This document shows positions 1 through 11,199 of a stretch of DNA of 64,000 nucleotides, piece after piece. The position numbers were made by a program, and so were the translations under genes. The stretch is from assembly GCA_963576725.1 (NCBI GenBank), contig OY755243.1, positions 73,368,106 to 73,432,105 on the forward strand. Direction: 5' to 3'. The stretch is from Azorinus chamasolen (lineage: Eukaryota; Mollusca; Bivalvia; Cardiida; Solecurtidae). The notes beneath the pieces are model-generated. The model was not told the origin of the DNA and did not search any database. It saw only the letters and a list, made by a program, of their open reading frames with translations. Within the stretch, counting starts at the first letter, position 1; every line of letters begins with the position of its first letter.

Positions 1-356
1 GTCTGCTGATTTGTTGACTGTAACTCAATTGTTGTCTGAAACATTTTCAAAACTTGTTTGCGGAAGCTGAGAATGACTGACAAACAATTTGGTTCTCAGA
101 TTAGGCCCCAAGTTCTGTGGGGCCTGATCTGGATCCAAACTGTTTGCATAGGAGAATCCGGTGCTAGTATGCAAAGAGTTAAAGACCTCTACTGTCCTAG
201 TTTCCTGTCCTGTTGACTTGGCACGGCAGGCACCGTGTGTCGGTGATTCTGTTATTACCTAAACAAATGCCAAACAGTGCCTATTAAAAGTCTTTATTAC
301 TCCTTAAAAAATACACCACAATTACACTAATGATTCAACCAGACATAAACTTAGGA
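1..356. mobile_element. P4 remnant and flank
   Basis: A degenerate P4 palindrome spans ~80-148: CAAACAATTTGG on the left, GGATCCAAACTG on the right, tip GGCCCCA/TGGGGCC. The element ends at GCAAAGAGTTAA (171-182). The close relative at 58562-58635 has the same GGGCC tip. Nothing is recognised in 183-356. Confidence 0.5.
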
Positions 357-384
357 AAATAGTGCAGACCAATAGTGCACTTAT

Positions 385-452
385 GCAAATAGTGCAGACT
401 AAGATCAAACTGTTCCTACAGGAACAGTTTGATCTTGGTCTACACTATTTGC
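385..452. repeat. Palindrome related to P3
   Basis: A 68-bp near-perfect inverted repeat begins GCAAATAGTGCAGAC and has the tip TGTTCCTACAGGAACA. The GCTCC of other families is GTTCC here on both arms, a mirrored change. A partial direct copy of the left arm sits just before it (358-378). Confidence 0.75.
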
Positions 453-469
453 TACTCCATGAGTTTCAT

Positions 470-704
470 TTAACCCATTCCTCCATAGGCTATTTTTAAA
501 CCCCACCACTTTGAATAAATGTACCGAAAAGAAGCATTAACTAGAGGAAAGGAAATTTTTAGAATTTTGTAGTTATGAAACCATTATGACAAATAGAGCA
601 TTTGCTCCTTAAAGGAGCAAAATTAATGCTCTATTTATCACAATAGTTTCAAAAAGTGATATTTACAGAGGCGTAGAAAGGCGTATTTATGGAGGAAAGG
701 GTAA
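470..704 (+). mobile_element. P2 MITE
   Basis: TTAACCCATTCCTCC opens at 470, and GGAGGAAAGGGTAAA closes with a mutated right TTAA. The hairpin 577-650 begins GAAACCATTATGAC and has a loosened tip. Confidence 0.8.
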
Positions 705-865
705 ATTAAGTTATCAAAATGGTGCATACTGAGAGGGAGAGTAAATGCATGGAGCAATTAACTTTTTACCTGCTGAGCATGTTATTATTACACAAATTTT
801 CACCCACTGCATTTTCAAAAATTCAAGCTTTAATCGGTATGTTTGCCAAAATGCAACCACGGTGT

Positions 866-930
866 CAAACAGCTAATCCTGATGAGATGCCAAGTTACTC
901 GTCTCCTCATCTGGATCCAAACTGTTTGCA
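866..930. mobile_element. P4 palindrome
   Basis: Arms run from CAAACAGCTAATCCTGATGAG to CTGGATCCAAACTGTTTG around a GTTACTCG loop. Element borders are not clear. Confidence 0.55.
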
Positions 931-1098
931 AAGGTAATCACTACTATGTCCACAACAAAGGTAGAAAATGTATTTCTGTGCCAACTTGCTCATAATTATT
1001 CATGTTTTGCACTTGTTGGCCACTGACTAGCATGTTCTAACTTAATTGCCCAACTAAGCTACCTAAACTACCATAAATATTTGGGCAGACAAAATTAG

Positions 1099-1148
1099 GC
1101 AAAGAGTTCAGACCAAGATTAAGCTCCTTCTTGGTCTTTACTATTTGC
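1099..1148. repeat. Degenerate P3-like palindrome
   Basis: GCAAAGAGTTCAGACCAAGA pairs with TCTTGGTCTTTACTATTTGC. The centre is partly deleted. Confidence 0.4.
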
Positions 1149-1366
1149 TATTATGTCAGTTTAATTTAAAGTTATCAAAAATATTATCAAACTGAATTAC
1201 ATATATGCAATTTTACAAACCAGGACAGAGGGGTATAATTATTAGATGTTCAAATACTTTTCTAGCACCTATTCTTTTCTTATTTTGTCAAGAATACACA
1301 GAAGCCATTTAGGTTTTGCACTAGTACTATACTATACTCGTACTATAGAGCACTTGTCAAAATAAT

Positions 1367-1616
1367 TTAACTAATTCCTTCAAAGAAACACCTTTACAAA
1401 CAGGGTAGACCCAGATCAGCTAGCTCCTGTAAGACCCATCTGATCAGGGTCTGCTCTGTTTGCATTATGACATAATGTAGATATGACATTACAGTTTCTG
1501 CCATGGCCAAACATTCCTGTGTCTATTAATTTAAAGTGCTATTATAACAATTAATCTAATTCGTATTCATGATGTAATTATTTTTTACATAAATATTCAT
1601 GAAGTAAAGGGTTTAA
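1367..1616 (-). mobile_element. P1B MITE
   Basis: TTAA is present at both ends (1367-1370 and 1613-1616). The hairpin 1397-1463 has a damaged tip (CTCCTGTAAGACCC). The long arm on the right has the usual ATTCATGATGT and GAAGTAAAGGG blocks. Confidence 0.8.
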
Positions 1617-1794
1617 GAACAGATGTATTTCTGAAAATCATTCACTTTCATGATTTGCCCTCAGCCAAATCTACATGAAACATCAAAGATGATTGGGCAT
1701 TTCCTCAATTCCAGCTGGATTTATTTGCAATTTATGCAAGCTGTAATGAAGCCACAACAGTTTTTCAACAATTGCTCTGCCTTTGAAGATTACA

Positions 1795-2025
1795 ATTATT
1801 CACCCTTTACCTGCAAAATAATTAAAACTGGCTCCTCCCCTTCTGAATATTAATTAATTAAACAAATTTGCATAACAATTCATTACTAAAGAAAATGATC
1901 TTTATGACACAGACAGTGCAGACTCTGATCAGAGGGCTCCCTCAGGGCGGCTGCGCCCTCTGGGTCTACATTATTTGCAAAGGTCTTATATATACTTGGT
2001 TCCCACACCTGAATGGTTACTGCAT
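1795..2025 (+). mobile_element. P3-type variant with a GC-rich tip
   Basis: It is homologous along most of its length to 24545-24753. Shared blocks are TCTGAATATTAATTAA, TATGACA, and the hairpin running into CTTATATATACT. The hairpin ~1905-1978 has the unusual tip CTCAGGGCGGCTGCGCCCT. Confidence 0.55.
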
Positions 2026-2043
2026 GATCATAACATATGCAAT

Positions 2044-2104
2044 CAGTCTGGATCCAGATATGATGTCAAATCACTCAGTGTCTTATCAGGATCCAAACTG
2101 TTTG
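2044..2104. mobile_element. P4 palindrome
   Basis: Arms are CAGTCTGGATCC and GGATCCAAACTGTTTG, with ATGTC/GTGTCTTAT between. A short ACGG/ACAG-type microsatellite (2131-2172) follows. Confidence 0.5.
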
Positions 2105-2465
2105 ACACTTAGAAATGAAGTAAATTTTAACAGACAGAGAGATGGATGGAAGAACAGACGGACGGACAGACATACAAATGGATGAATAATGGAGCAGTAA
2201 TCCCTAAGTGTCACTCTGCTTTACGATCCCAACCATTTGTATGGTTCTAAACCAGAATTCACCCAAATAATATGGTACCATTAGTTGAGACTGTAGTAAG
2301 CTATCAAAACGTTGTTTTTTTATCCTAATTGATAGTATGATGAGCTTCATAGCAATAAACCCTGTAAATGCTGAAATGCTCAAAGTGCAATGGCCGCTCA
2401 GTGTTAATATCTATAGAGTCCATTCAGAATGAAATACTCAAATTGGCTAGATAAATTGGAATGGC

Positions 2466-2519
2466 AAAAAGTAGACTGTGATCAGAGAAGCCCAATGATC
2501 TGGCTTTACACTGTTTGCA
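2466..2519. repeat. Degenerate P1/P3 palindrome
   Basis: AAAGTAGACTGTGATCAGAG is opposite TGATCTGGCTTTACACTGTT. The tip is lost. Confidence 0.35.
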
Positions 2520-2615
2520 AATGCCACAACTCTGATTTGCCTCATTCAAAGGTTTAAATACCAGGTGGCTAAGACCCCATTTCTACCTAACCCCACCCCA
2601 GCCACATCATGACCC

Positions 2616-3060
2616 TTAACCTGATAGATGCCTTCTAACACCTGTGCAAACAGAGCAGATCCAGATCAGACAGCTCCTTTTGGAGCCTGACGGTCTGATC
2701 AGGGTCTGCTCTTTGTTTATGGACTAATATAAATGTAATTTTACAGTGTACTTGCATGGCAAAATTTCTAAAAAATGTTCATATTAAGCCAATATAAAAT
2801 TTCAAGATTAAAAGGTTCCTGTAGGAGCTGTGTGATCTGGGTCGTCTCGGTTTACTTATGAAATTATAATAAATCTGACTTTACAGATTTTTCAAATATC
2901 AAATGGCAGTGTACCATTATAAAACCTCAGCTAACAAATATTCATGATGTCATTTTATCTTACATGAATATTCATGGACTACACCTGAGACACAAAAAAA
3001 AGATAGGTTCATTTATATAAGAGGTGAATGATGGAAGAGGGGTCCAGACCTTAAATAGCT
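2616..3060 (-). mobile_element. P1B copies, degraded
   Basis: TTAACC at 2616 is followed by hairpin 2646-2719 with an extra GACGG in one arm. A right-half hairpin (2816-2853) and a long-arm tail (2868-2990) belong to a second, truncated copy. Confidence 0.6.
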
Positions 3061-3130
3061 GTCTCTCATCTCTAACAAACAAGCTGATGATAAGCCCTGT
3101 CTGTTGACCCTTAGAATGACATTTGCACGC

Positions 3131-3192
3131 AGCTTTAATCCAGATCAAACGCTACGTGACTTGGCATCTTATCAGGATCCAACCTGTTTGTC
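3131..3192. mobile_element. P4 palindrome abutting an HT element
   Basis: TAATCCAGATCAAACGC and ATCAGGATCCAACCTGTTTG are opposed arms. The HT element starts 4 bp later, apparently inserted at the P4 edge. Confidence 0.45.
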
Positions 3193-3195
3193 ACA

Positions 3196-4508
3196 AACAA
3201 GAGGACCCTGAGGGTCCTGGGGCGCTCACCTGACATTTGTTAAGTGTTGGTTACAACAATGTTACACACAAGTAATGGACAAGATTTTTCTAAAATTTGA
3301 AAATATACAAGATATCATCATATTTTAGAATTTTAGAAACTTGCAAGAGGGCCACCTAAAGACCATTCCTGCCAGATATCATTCAAATCTGATTGGTAGT
3401 TTCAGAGAAGAAGGTTTTTAAAGTTTTCTATATAAATAAATAAGGAAAGTGGCCCCGCCCCCTGACAGCCATGTTTTTTTAGATATCATCATGAAGTTTA
3501 GAAACTTGCAAGAGGGCCACCTAAAGACCATTCCTGCCAGATATCGTTCAAATCTGATTGGTAGTTTCAGAGAAGAAGATTTTTAAGTTTTCTATATAAA
3601 CATATAAGGAAAGTGGCCCCGCCCCCTGGCGGCCATGTTTTTTGAGATATCATCATGAATTTTAGAAACTTGCAAGAGGGCCACCTAAAGACCATTCCTG
3701 CCAAATATTGTTTAAATCTGATTGGTAGTTTCAGAGAAAAAGATTTTTAAAGTTTTCTATATATAACTATATAAGGAAAGTGACCCGCCCCCTGGCGGCC
3801 ATGTTTTTTGAGATATCATAATGAATTTTAAAAACTTGCAAGAGGGCCACCTAAAGACCATTCCTGCCAAATATTGTTTAAATCTGATTGGTAGTTTCAG
3901 AGAAGAAGATTTTTAGTTTTCTATATAACTATATAAGGAAAGTGGCCCCGCCCCCTGGCGGCCATGTTTTTTGAGATATCATCATGAATTTTAGAAATCC
4001 TGCCCCACCCATGATCGAACTTGATCGAGATATCATCAAGAATATCATCCTGAGCAAGTCTGATCAAGATTGGACTAAAAATGTGACCTCTAGATTGTTC
4101 ACAAGGTTTTTCAATAATTTGACCCAGTGACCTAGTTTTTAACCGTATGTGACCCACTTTCAAACTCATCCAAGTTTCTATCAAGACAATCATTCTGACT
4201 AAGTTTCATGAAGATTGGACTAAAAATGTGACCTCTAGAGTGTTCACAAAGATTTTGAATAATTTGACCTAGTGACCTAGTTTTTGACCCCACATGACCC
4301 ACTTTCGAACTCATCCGAGATTTTTTCAAGACAATCATTCTGACCAAGTTTCATGAAGATTTGGCTACAAATGTGACCTCTAGAGTGTTCACAAGCCAAA
4401 TGTTGACGACGCACGACGCACGACGCACAACGCACGACGCACGACGACGGACGCCGGACGGAGCACCATGACAATAGCTCACTTGAGCAAGCTCAGGTGA
4501 GCTAAAAA
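3196..4508 (+). mobile_element. HT1: Helentron/pearl-like element with two tandem cores
   Basis: It starts AACAAGAGGACCC with a hairpin AGGACCCT/GGGTCCT, then GCGCTCACC. A ~165-bp unit follows from 3335 (units start near 3335, 3500, 3664, 3830, 3993), then a different ~145-bp unit (near 4082, 4227, 4372). A GCACGAC-type microsatellite (4404-4465) comes next, then a terminal hairpin (AGCTCACTTGAGC/GCTCAGGTGAGCT) and CTAAAAA. GCTCACC near the 5' end is complementary to GGTGAGC in the 3' hairpin, a subterminal inverted repeat. There is no coding capacity, so it would need an autonomous Helentron. Confidence 0.8.
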
Positions 4509-4817
4509 CAATATTCAATGCAGTGACTAAAACATTTCATAAATCAACTGACATGATGGAGATTAAAACTGAGGCAGACGAGAATTTCAGCAGCTTTAAC
4601 TTTCAGTGGTGAAGAATATTCAGTCTCCCACCACGAGCAGTAATTCCAACATCTGGAATGAATGCGGCCCCTTGTTCCCCTTCAATTGTATGTGATATTT
4701 TAGATCATGTGTATTAATTATCTTAGGAAATAGCATCCATATTGATCCAATCCTCGGAGGCCCAGATAGAATGCATACATTAAATCATTTTCAAGAATAA
4801 CCTCCTTTATTTTTCCA

Positions 4818-5066
4818 TTAACTCTTTTCTCCATAAATACACCTTGCCACAAACAGGAATTTGCAAACAGAGTAGATCCAGATCAGACGGCTCCTATAGG
4901 AGCCTTCTGATCAGGGTCTGCTCTATTTGCTTTTGACAAGATATAGAACTAATTTTACAGTTTTTGTCAAAGCAAAAAATGCCTTGAAAAGTTTATATAT
5001 TTTAAATATTGAGCCAATAAATATTCATGATGTTAATATCTCTTACATGAATATTGAGCAGGTTAA
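4818..5066 (-). mobile_element. P1B MITE
   Basis: TTAA 4818-4821 and 5063-5066. Hairpin 4863-4930 with an intact CTCCTATAGGAG tip. The long arm on the right contains ATATTCATGATGT. Confidence 0.85.
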
Positions 5067-5217
5067 CAATTAACCATAGAACAGAAATACATTACTTTAT
5101 CCCTTTCCTTCATATAATGCCTCCCAGAACAGGTAACTCCTGTAGGAGCAGTCGGATCAGGGCTATGGAATAATAATTATAGATCTGATTCTGCAATTTC
5201 TACCATGGCCAAACTTT

Positions 5218-5304
5218 CCTGTGTTGATATACCAACCTACAGAGCTTAGCTACAGATAAGTCTTATCTGTAGCTAAGCTCTGTATATTGGTATATCAACA
5301 CAGG
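5218..5304. repeat. 87-bp inverted repeat of a family seen once here
   Basis: Arms of ~42 bp (CCTGTGTTGATATACCAA ... mirrored) have one short mismatch region and the tip AGTCTTATCT. I found no other copy in this window. It sits inside a P1B long arm. Confidence 0.7.
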
Positions 5305-5337
5305 ATAAGGATGCATACCACAATACTAAAATCAACA

Positions 5338-5432
5338 TTTCTCCACCAAACCCTATACTGTGACCACTCTTTAGAATCGTCTCTTTGAGACGATTCTAAA
5401 GAGTGGTCACAGTATTGGGTTTGGTGGAGAAA
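5338..5432. mobile_element. P6 palindrome
   Basis: TTTCTCCACCAAACCCTATA runs to a mirror-image end with ~45-bp arms. The tip is CGTCTCTTTGAGACG, unlike the GCTCC tip of other families. The near-identical copy at 33641-33747 defines the family. Confidence 0.75.
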
Positions 5433-5772
5433 TAAAGGAGCTATTTTTGAAAATGGTGAACTTAACGCACTTTATCTGGACCTCTGAATCTAGACATCTA
5501 TCTAATTGATATTGATGATGTCATTATTTCTTACATGCATATTCATGAAGTAAATTTAATTAAAAAGGCTCATAATTAACTCATTTACACTTCATTTTCC
5601 TCCAACTATGATTACTATGTACATATATTTTGAATTAATCTAATTTTCACTTTGTGAGAGGTTTCTGCGAGGATTCTTTGCCAATCATTTGCAAAGTCTC
5701 GGCAAAAATTCTTTGCCTATGTAATTTGTGAAGCAAAACTTGCAAGGTCCCGACGTTTTGCGTTATGTCATT

Positions 5773-6022
5773 TTAACCCTTTCCCTGTTCTGTATTTAGG
5801 TTAAATTTCAATACCTACTGAATATCCATTAACAAAATAGTTACAAAGAAATAGGGAATGTGGAACGTTGTAGACATTTTAGAACGCAAAGAAACATATC
5901 TATCAAATTCTATTAGCAAACAGAGTAGACCCAGATCAGACGGCTCCTCTAGGAGCCGTCTGATCTGGGTCTACTCTGTTTGCAAATGCGTGAAAACACG
6001 TTTATATTGGGGAAAGAGTTAA
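5773..6022 (+). mobile_element. P1A MITE, reference-quality copy
   Basis: TTAACCCTTTCCCTG opens and GGGGAAAGAGTTAA closes; the element is 250 bp. Hairpin 5916-5983 has perfect 33-bp arms around a CT dinucleotide. Confidence 0.92.
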
Positions 6023-6061
6023 AGGAAAAAAAGGTATAAATGGGTTTAAGCCATCCTCTTC

Positions 6062-6280
6062 AGTTTATCCTTTTCCCTCATAAATATTCATGCAAGAAAT
6101 AATCACATTATGAATAATAATAAGATTATTTTTTATTATGGCATGTTTAACATTTAGGCCATGGCAGAAACTGTAGAAATTAGATCTACCGTATATCGTT
6201 CCATAAGCATAGCGTAGGAGCCATCTGATCTGGGTCTACTCTATTTCCAAAGGTGCCATAAGTCCTCTCTAAGGAATAAA
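6062..6280 (+). mobile_element. P1B MITE with a deleted hairpin arm
   Basis: The long arm is intact up to the ATAAGCA junction. Only the right half of the hairpin remains (GTAGGAGCCATCTGATC). GGAATAAAGGGTTAT closes. Confidence 0.65.
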
Positions 6281-6670
6281 GGGTTATGAGACAAAAGATA
6301 TAAATGGGTTTATGTCATCGTCTTGAGTTTATAGTTAACAAAATGTTATAACATCAAGTACCACATTGTCTGTTTGAACTGATAACATCTGGAGCATATC
6401 TTCAATATTTCCTACATATGACAGCAGTCTTTCGCTAGGTGGCAAGATTACAAAACTCCAAACAACTCCCAAATTGTTCGTTGTTGGTCTGTCAAAGTAT
6501 AATTATTTCCGAGGCAGACCCATCTGCTTGTATGTCAATCTTGCACTCACATGCAAAATATTTTTTCAGGAGCCAAGGATTTAGTAAATCCAATGCCTAC
6601 AGATAAGTGAGACTACACAACAATCAGCAGGATAGATTTGTTCTTGCTTATTAACGTTTACTGAGATTTC

Positions 6671-6919
6671 TTAACCTTTTAACTTATGAATACACCTTTC
6701 TAAACCTTTGCAAACAGAGTAGATCCAGATCAGATGGCTCCTAAAGGAGCCGTCTGATCAGAGTCTGCTCTGTTTGCTTATGAAATAATATAGATATAAT
6801 TCAACAGTTTCTGCCATGGCCCGAAATTCTTGTGCTCGTGTGTCATTATGAAAATTAAACCAATCAATATTCATACCATTACTTCTTAAATAAATATCAA
6901 TGGAGTTATAAAGGGATAA
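6671..6919 (-). mobile_element. P1B MITE
   Basis: TTAACC at 6671; AAAGGGATAA at the right. Hairpin 6710-6777 with tip CTCCTAAAGGAG. Confidence 0.8.
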
Positions 6920-6943
6920 ACATAAGTTGACTGTGGAAAATGC

Positions 6944-7160
6944 TAACCCTTTACATCATAAAAACATGTCTTTGCAAAAACAGTGAGGACCTAGATCAGG
7001 CAACTCTAGTAAAGCAATCTGATCTGGGTCTACTCTGCTCCGATTGCTTATGAAATAATATCGACGTATTATACAGGTTCATGTTTAAATGTCATTATAA
7101 CAATTTTGCTAATTAATTTTATGATGTCATTATTTCTTGCATGAATATTCATCAAGTTAA
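6944..7160 (-). mobile_element. P1B MITE, diverged
   Basis: CTAACCC starts it and TTAA 7157-7160 ends it. Hairpin 6973-7048 carries many unpaired changes, so this is an older copy. Confidence 0.6.
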
Positions 7161-7233
7161 GGCTTTACAGATTTTTCTACCAAATATTTATAACCAAAAA
7201 AACAAATTGGGAAAAGATTGCAGCTAACATCCA

Positions 7234-8403
7234 AACAAGAGATGTCACAGTCACGTGACAAATGCCCCCAAAAATTGTACCATGTGACCTTGACATTTGA
7301 ACCATGGACCAGGGAGTTGACACATCGTCTTTGTAAGGTGAACATTTGTGCCAGGTTCCTTTGAAATCCATTCACAGTTAAACAAGTCATTGTACCCTGT
7401 GACCTTGACCTTTGACATATGGACCAGGGAGCTGAACACGACACATCGTCTTTGTCTGGTGAACATCTGTGCCAAGTTATATTGAAATCCATTGATAGAT
7501 AAAAATGTTACAGACCGGACACGAAATTTGTGACAAAGTAATTGTATTCTGTGACCTTGACCTTTGACCAATGGACCAGGGAGTTGAAGGAGACACATCG
7601 TCTCTGTCCAGTGAACATTTGTGCCAAATCATATTGAAATCCATTGATATATTAAGAAGTTACAGACCGGACACAAAATTTTTGACAAAGTAATTGTACC
7701 CTGTGACCTTGACCTTTGACCTATGGACCAGGGAGTTGAAAGCGACACATCGTCTTTGTTTGGTGAACATTTGTGCCAAGTTATATTGAAATCCATTGAT
7801 AGGTAAAGAAGTTACAGACCGGACACGAAATTTTTGACAAAGTTATTTTATCCTGTGACCTTGACCTTTGACCCATGGACCTGGGAGTTGAACGCGACAC
7901 ATCGTCTTTGTGTGGTGAACATTTGCAGCAAGTTATATTGAAATCCATTGATAGATAAAGAAGTTCAGGCCGGACACGAAATTTGTGACAAAGTAATTGT
8001 ACCCTGTGACCTTGACCTTTGACCTATGGACCTGGGAGTTGAACGCGACACATTGTCTTTGTGTGGTGAACATTTGTGGCAAGTTATATTGAAATCCATT
8101 GATAGATGAAGAAGTTACAGACTGGACACGAAATTTGTGACAAAGTAATTGTACCCTGTGACCTTGACCTTTGACCTATGGACCTGGGAGTTGAACGTGA
8201 CACATCGTCTTTGTGTGGTGAACATTTGTGCCAAGTTATATTGAAATCCATTGATAGATGAAGAAGTTACAGACCGGACACGAATTTGGGACGGATGGAA
8301 GGACAGACGGACAGACGGACGGACGGACGGACAGACGGACAGACGGACAGACGGAAAGACGGACAATGCGATTACTATATGCCCGCCTTTGGGGGCATAA
8401 AAA
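7234..8403 (+). mobile_element. HT2: Helentron/pearl-like element with a 152-bp core
   Basis: It opens with AACAAGAG and a hairpin (TGTCAC/GTGACA), then ATGCCCCC, which is complementary to the terminal GGGGGCAT. Seven GTGACCTTGACC-containing units start at 7284, 7399, 7551, 7703, 7855, 8006 and 8158. After a shortened first unit the spacing is 151-152 bp. An ACGG/ACAG microsatellite covers 8289-8363. CATAAAAA closes it. Confidence 0.8.
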
Positions 8404-8748
8404 CATTATTACAAGTATAAGTTTTGTGTAGTCTTATAAAAAGATTAGTATAATAGTTGGCAGAAGTTTTAGCAATCCAGGTAAAACTTGAAACTGAATC
8501 GTAATCAAAAACCTCAAATACTTGAGCTCTTTGCATACTAGTGGTAACTTTGTGATAATAGTTTTCTTCCAGATACAGTAAACCTCTGACCTTGAAGGAT
8601 GACCTTGACATGTCACCCCTCAATATGTGCTGCTTTATGAGATACATATGCATGCCAAATATCAAGTCTCCATCTGTACAAGCTCAAAAGCTTTGACCAA
8701 TGTTAAAGTTGTCCTCAAACAAACAAACAGACAGGGCAAAAACAATAT
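8404..8748. repeat. HT relict tail
   Basis: The stretch carries TGACCTTGAAGG and TGACCTTGACATGTCA blocks and a 'caaatatcaag' block also seen at 12150-12540 and 26803-26998. No ends are preserved. Confidence 0.45.
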
Positions 8749-8803
8749 CCCCCCCCCCCCCCCCCCCGCCCCCCCGCCCCCCCCCCCCCCCCCCCCCCCC
8801 CCC
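8749..8803. repeat. Poly-C tract (~55 nt, interrupted by two G)
   Basis: An almost pure C run ends in CCCGGG. Length is probably unreliable in any assembly. On the opposite strand it could form G-quadruplex structure. Confidence 0.9.
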
Positions 8804-8852
8804 GGGATCTGATCTGCGGGGTATAAATTCAAGAATTTCATGATTATATGAA

Positions 8853-9107
8853 ATAACCCTTTATTCCATAATTATATGCCTTTAATACCTTTGCACACAG
8901 AGTAGACCCAGTGATCTGACAGCTCCTGTACGTAGAAGCTCCTGCTTATGGATTGATATTAATCTGATGCTAGTAAAAATTCTGCCATATGGCAGAAATA
9001 CTCAGTGTTAATTAAAAAAAAATAAAAATGTCATTTTAATAAATCATCTAATTTATATTCATGATGTCATAATTCTTACTTGAACATTCATAGAGTAAAA
9101 AAGTTAA
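8853..9107 (-). mobile_element. P1B MITE with a damaged hairpin
   Basis: TAACCCTTTATTCC opens and TTAA 9104-9107 closes. The hairpin 8890-8947 has lost most of its right arm. Confidence 0.6.
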
Positions 9108-9336
9108 ATAGTGAGACTCAATGGAAAGCACTTAGAAAACACCATTTTGTATATGTCAAACGAGCAAAACACCAGTCTGGGAAGCCACATCATCAATTTG
9201 TTTGACATTTTGTTTACATGATTACCGGAACAGGAACTATAGTTCATGTGTTGCACAGCCAATGAATCAAAGAAGTCATAAATTAGAAAGTGCAATACAT
9301 CCTGAAGCACAGAGTCTATACAGACATGATATTGTA

Positions 9337-9480
9337 TTAACCCTGTCATCCCTGATATGTCAGATTGGAATAGCCCATCAGTGTTTAATTTTAGAGTACA
9401 CACGGTATTAAAGGCTTAGTTTGAATGACAAACAGTGCAGACCTTGATCAGAGGACTCCTCTATAAGCTGTTCTTGGACT
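9337..9480 (+). mobile_element. P3 MITE, right-truncated
   Basis: TTAACCCTGTCATCC at 9337. The long arm reaches TTTGAATGACAAACAGTGC and half the hairpin. A P1B right end (9582-9640) follows unique DNA. Confidence 0.6.
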
Positions 9481-9661
9481 TGGTTATACCTGTAGAATAT
9501 GATCAATATAATTCCGTAAGCAGATTGATTGATTGTGTTGATTAATGTTCGCTTCTGCTCACCGTATGGGCTTATTAGAGTCATCTGATCTGGCTATACT
9601 CTGTTTACAAATATTAACAGACATATCTATGGAGTAAAGGAATAATTAGAATTTGTAAGCC

Positions 9662-9915
9662 TTAACCATTTCTTTTATATAAATGCCTTTTGATGCATTT
9701 GAAAATAGAATAGACCCAGATCAGATGACTCCAGTATGAACTGTCTGATCAGGGTCTGCTCTGTTTTCTTAGTCTATAATGGAATTTGATCTGTTCCTTT
9801 TCTTTCTAAAATGGCTACAATGTTCTTCTTTCCATATTTCATTGTAACTATTTTGTCCATGAATATACAGTAGGTATTCAAAATTGGAATAAACATAGAA
9901 CAGGGAAAGGCTTTT
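9662..9915 (-). mobile_element. P1A MITE
   Basis: TTAACCATTTC opens and CAGGGAAAGG closes without a clean TTAA. Hairpin 9701-9769 is diverged. The long arm on the right has the CTTTCTAAAATGGCTACA block. Confidence 0.75.
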
Positions 9916-10571
9916 CTATAGAGTAAAGGGCTAATTAGAATTATCTTCCGATGCATATGTAGGCCTAATGAATTTGCAGTAGAAATAGCTAAGAAACCTC
10001 TCAACACCATGAAATAAATAATTTCACAAATACCTACATCATTACCGCCATCAAGGGGACCATCATATTTATGTAACAGTTGAAGTCTACATGCAACCAA
10101 GGCAAGTGTAGTATAGCCAACATCACTGAGGGTCTCCAATTTATGATGTTCAAGACTCAAGTTTAATTCAAGTGTCAAAAACATACCTCAAGTACAAAGG
10201 TAAAATTAGATTTCTTTCAGTAATTAGATTATTTACGGTGTCAAAATTGTAAACAAAGCTATGGTATCTGAAACACGCCCACTTAGCTAAGATGCTATCC
10301 AAACTAAAAATCTCAACTGTGGCACAAACATTTCATTACTTCTTACATGAATATTGAACAGATTAATTCAGATGTCAAGATTTCAGCCCTAATGGCTCTA
10401 AAAAAGCCACTTCAAATACCCACACATACCATGAATGGTTCTTATATCTTGTTCCTAAATATAATATAATGCATTAATTACTCCCAAAGTGTTATGGACT
10501 ATCAAAAAAAATAAGATCTGAGCTCAGGAGTATTAGGACATCTGGATAAAACATTTTTTACTTATCTGCCA
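9916..10571. other. Mostly unique intronic DNA
   Basis: I see no gene. A short P1B tail fragment (10325-10365) is the only repeat recognised. Confidence 0.5.
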
Positions 10572-10653
10572 AAGCTATCTTGCTGATATTCATTAAAATT
10601 GCTTCTCCATGGCAGTTCTAACAAGTACATACAAGATAGGGTTTGGCTTGGAA
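10572..10653. mobile_element. P6-type remnant
   Basis: AGCTATCTTGCTGATATTCA and ACAAGATAGGGTTTGGCTTG are degraded opposite arms, matching the better copy at 13421-13543. Confidence 0.5.
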
Positions 10654-10654
10654 A

Positions 10655-10862
10655 TACAGTAAAACCTCTCCATAACGACCACTAAATTGTGTTAATTAGT
10701 TGGTATTTTGGGCAGGTGGTTGCTTAAAGCAAGGTGAAAGTAAAACAGAACGCTCCTGTAGGAGCGTTCTGTTTTACTTTCACCTTGCTTTAAGCATCCA
10801 CCAGCCGTTAACACAAAATATTTGATGTAATTTAGCGGTTGTTATAGAGAGGTTTTACTGTA
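10655..10862. mobile_element. P5 MITE (TA-flanked)
   Basis: TACAGTAAAACCTCTCCATA opens and AGAGAGGTTTTACTGTA closes; the element is 208 bp including both TA. The inner stem (~10722-10794) centres on ACGCTCCTGTAGGAGCGT. Confidence 0.85.
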
Positions 10863-11199
10863 ACATGTTCGGACAGATCAAACTGTCCCCTTGTTTTCCA
10901 CTCTGTACCAGCATGATTGAAATTATAGTTTGTTTGCAAGCTGGCCAGTTTTACTACCTGACTCCGATCAAACTGCAACTTATGCTGATTCTTATAACTC
11001 TAAAATTTATTTTCACCTTTGCTCCTATCCAATGATGTCAGCAATTTCACAATAGTAACAGTTTAAAATAAGTTTATGACATCATGAATAAATAAGTATG
11101 ACATCATGAATATTTATAAGCTGAATTTATACAGCATACCCTGATCAGATGGCTCCTTTCAAAGGTGTGAAAAGGAATTTACATGAAAGAAAGGGTTAA
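10863..11199. mobile_element. P1B fragments
   Basis: After ~170 bp of unique DNA come long-arm pieces (ACATCATGAATATTTATAAG), a half hairpin (CCCTGATCAGATGGCTCC), and a short arm that ends at TTAA 11196-11199. Confidence 0.5.

Larger units (their letters stand above)
5100..5575 (-). mobile_element. P1B MITE split by two palindrome insertions
   Basis: The short arm and damaged hairpin (5100-5165) and the start of the long arm run to 5217. The long arm resumes at ~5500 (TTGATATTGATGATGTC). The gap is filled by the inverted repeats at 5218-5304 and 5338-5432. Confidence 0.6.

Noticed and set aside
3921..4474. Minus-strand frames of 65-90 codons with repeated peptides
   Set aside because: Shadow of the HT1 145-bp tandem core.
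5773..6022. LTR or SINE origin for P1
   Set aside because: No polymerase III boxes, no poly-A tail, no LTR; inverted CCCTTTCC/GGAAAGGG tips with TTAA point to a DNA transposon.
7157..8366. Several overlapping minus-strand frames of 64-115 codons
   Set aside because: They lie in the 152-bp tandem core of HT2, where stop-poor repeats produce spurious frames.
8627..8812. Open frame ending in a poly-proline run (plus)
   Set aside because: The prolines come from the poly-C tract; no gene context.
9774..10184. 136-codon minus frame
   Set aside because: It reads through the long arm of a P1A element and adjacent unique DNA; no homology.
10722..10794. P5 hairpin as a microRNA precursor
   Set aside because: Nearly perfect arms in several dispersed, TA-flanked copies fit a MITE better; no small-RNA data.
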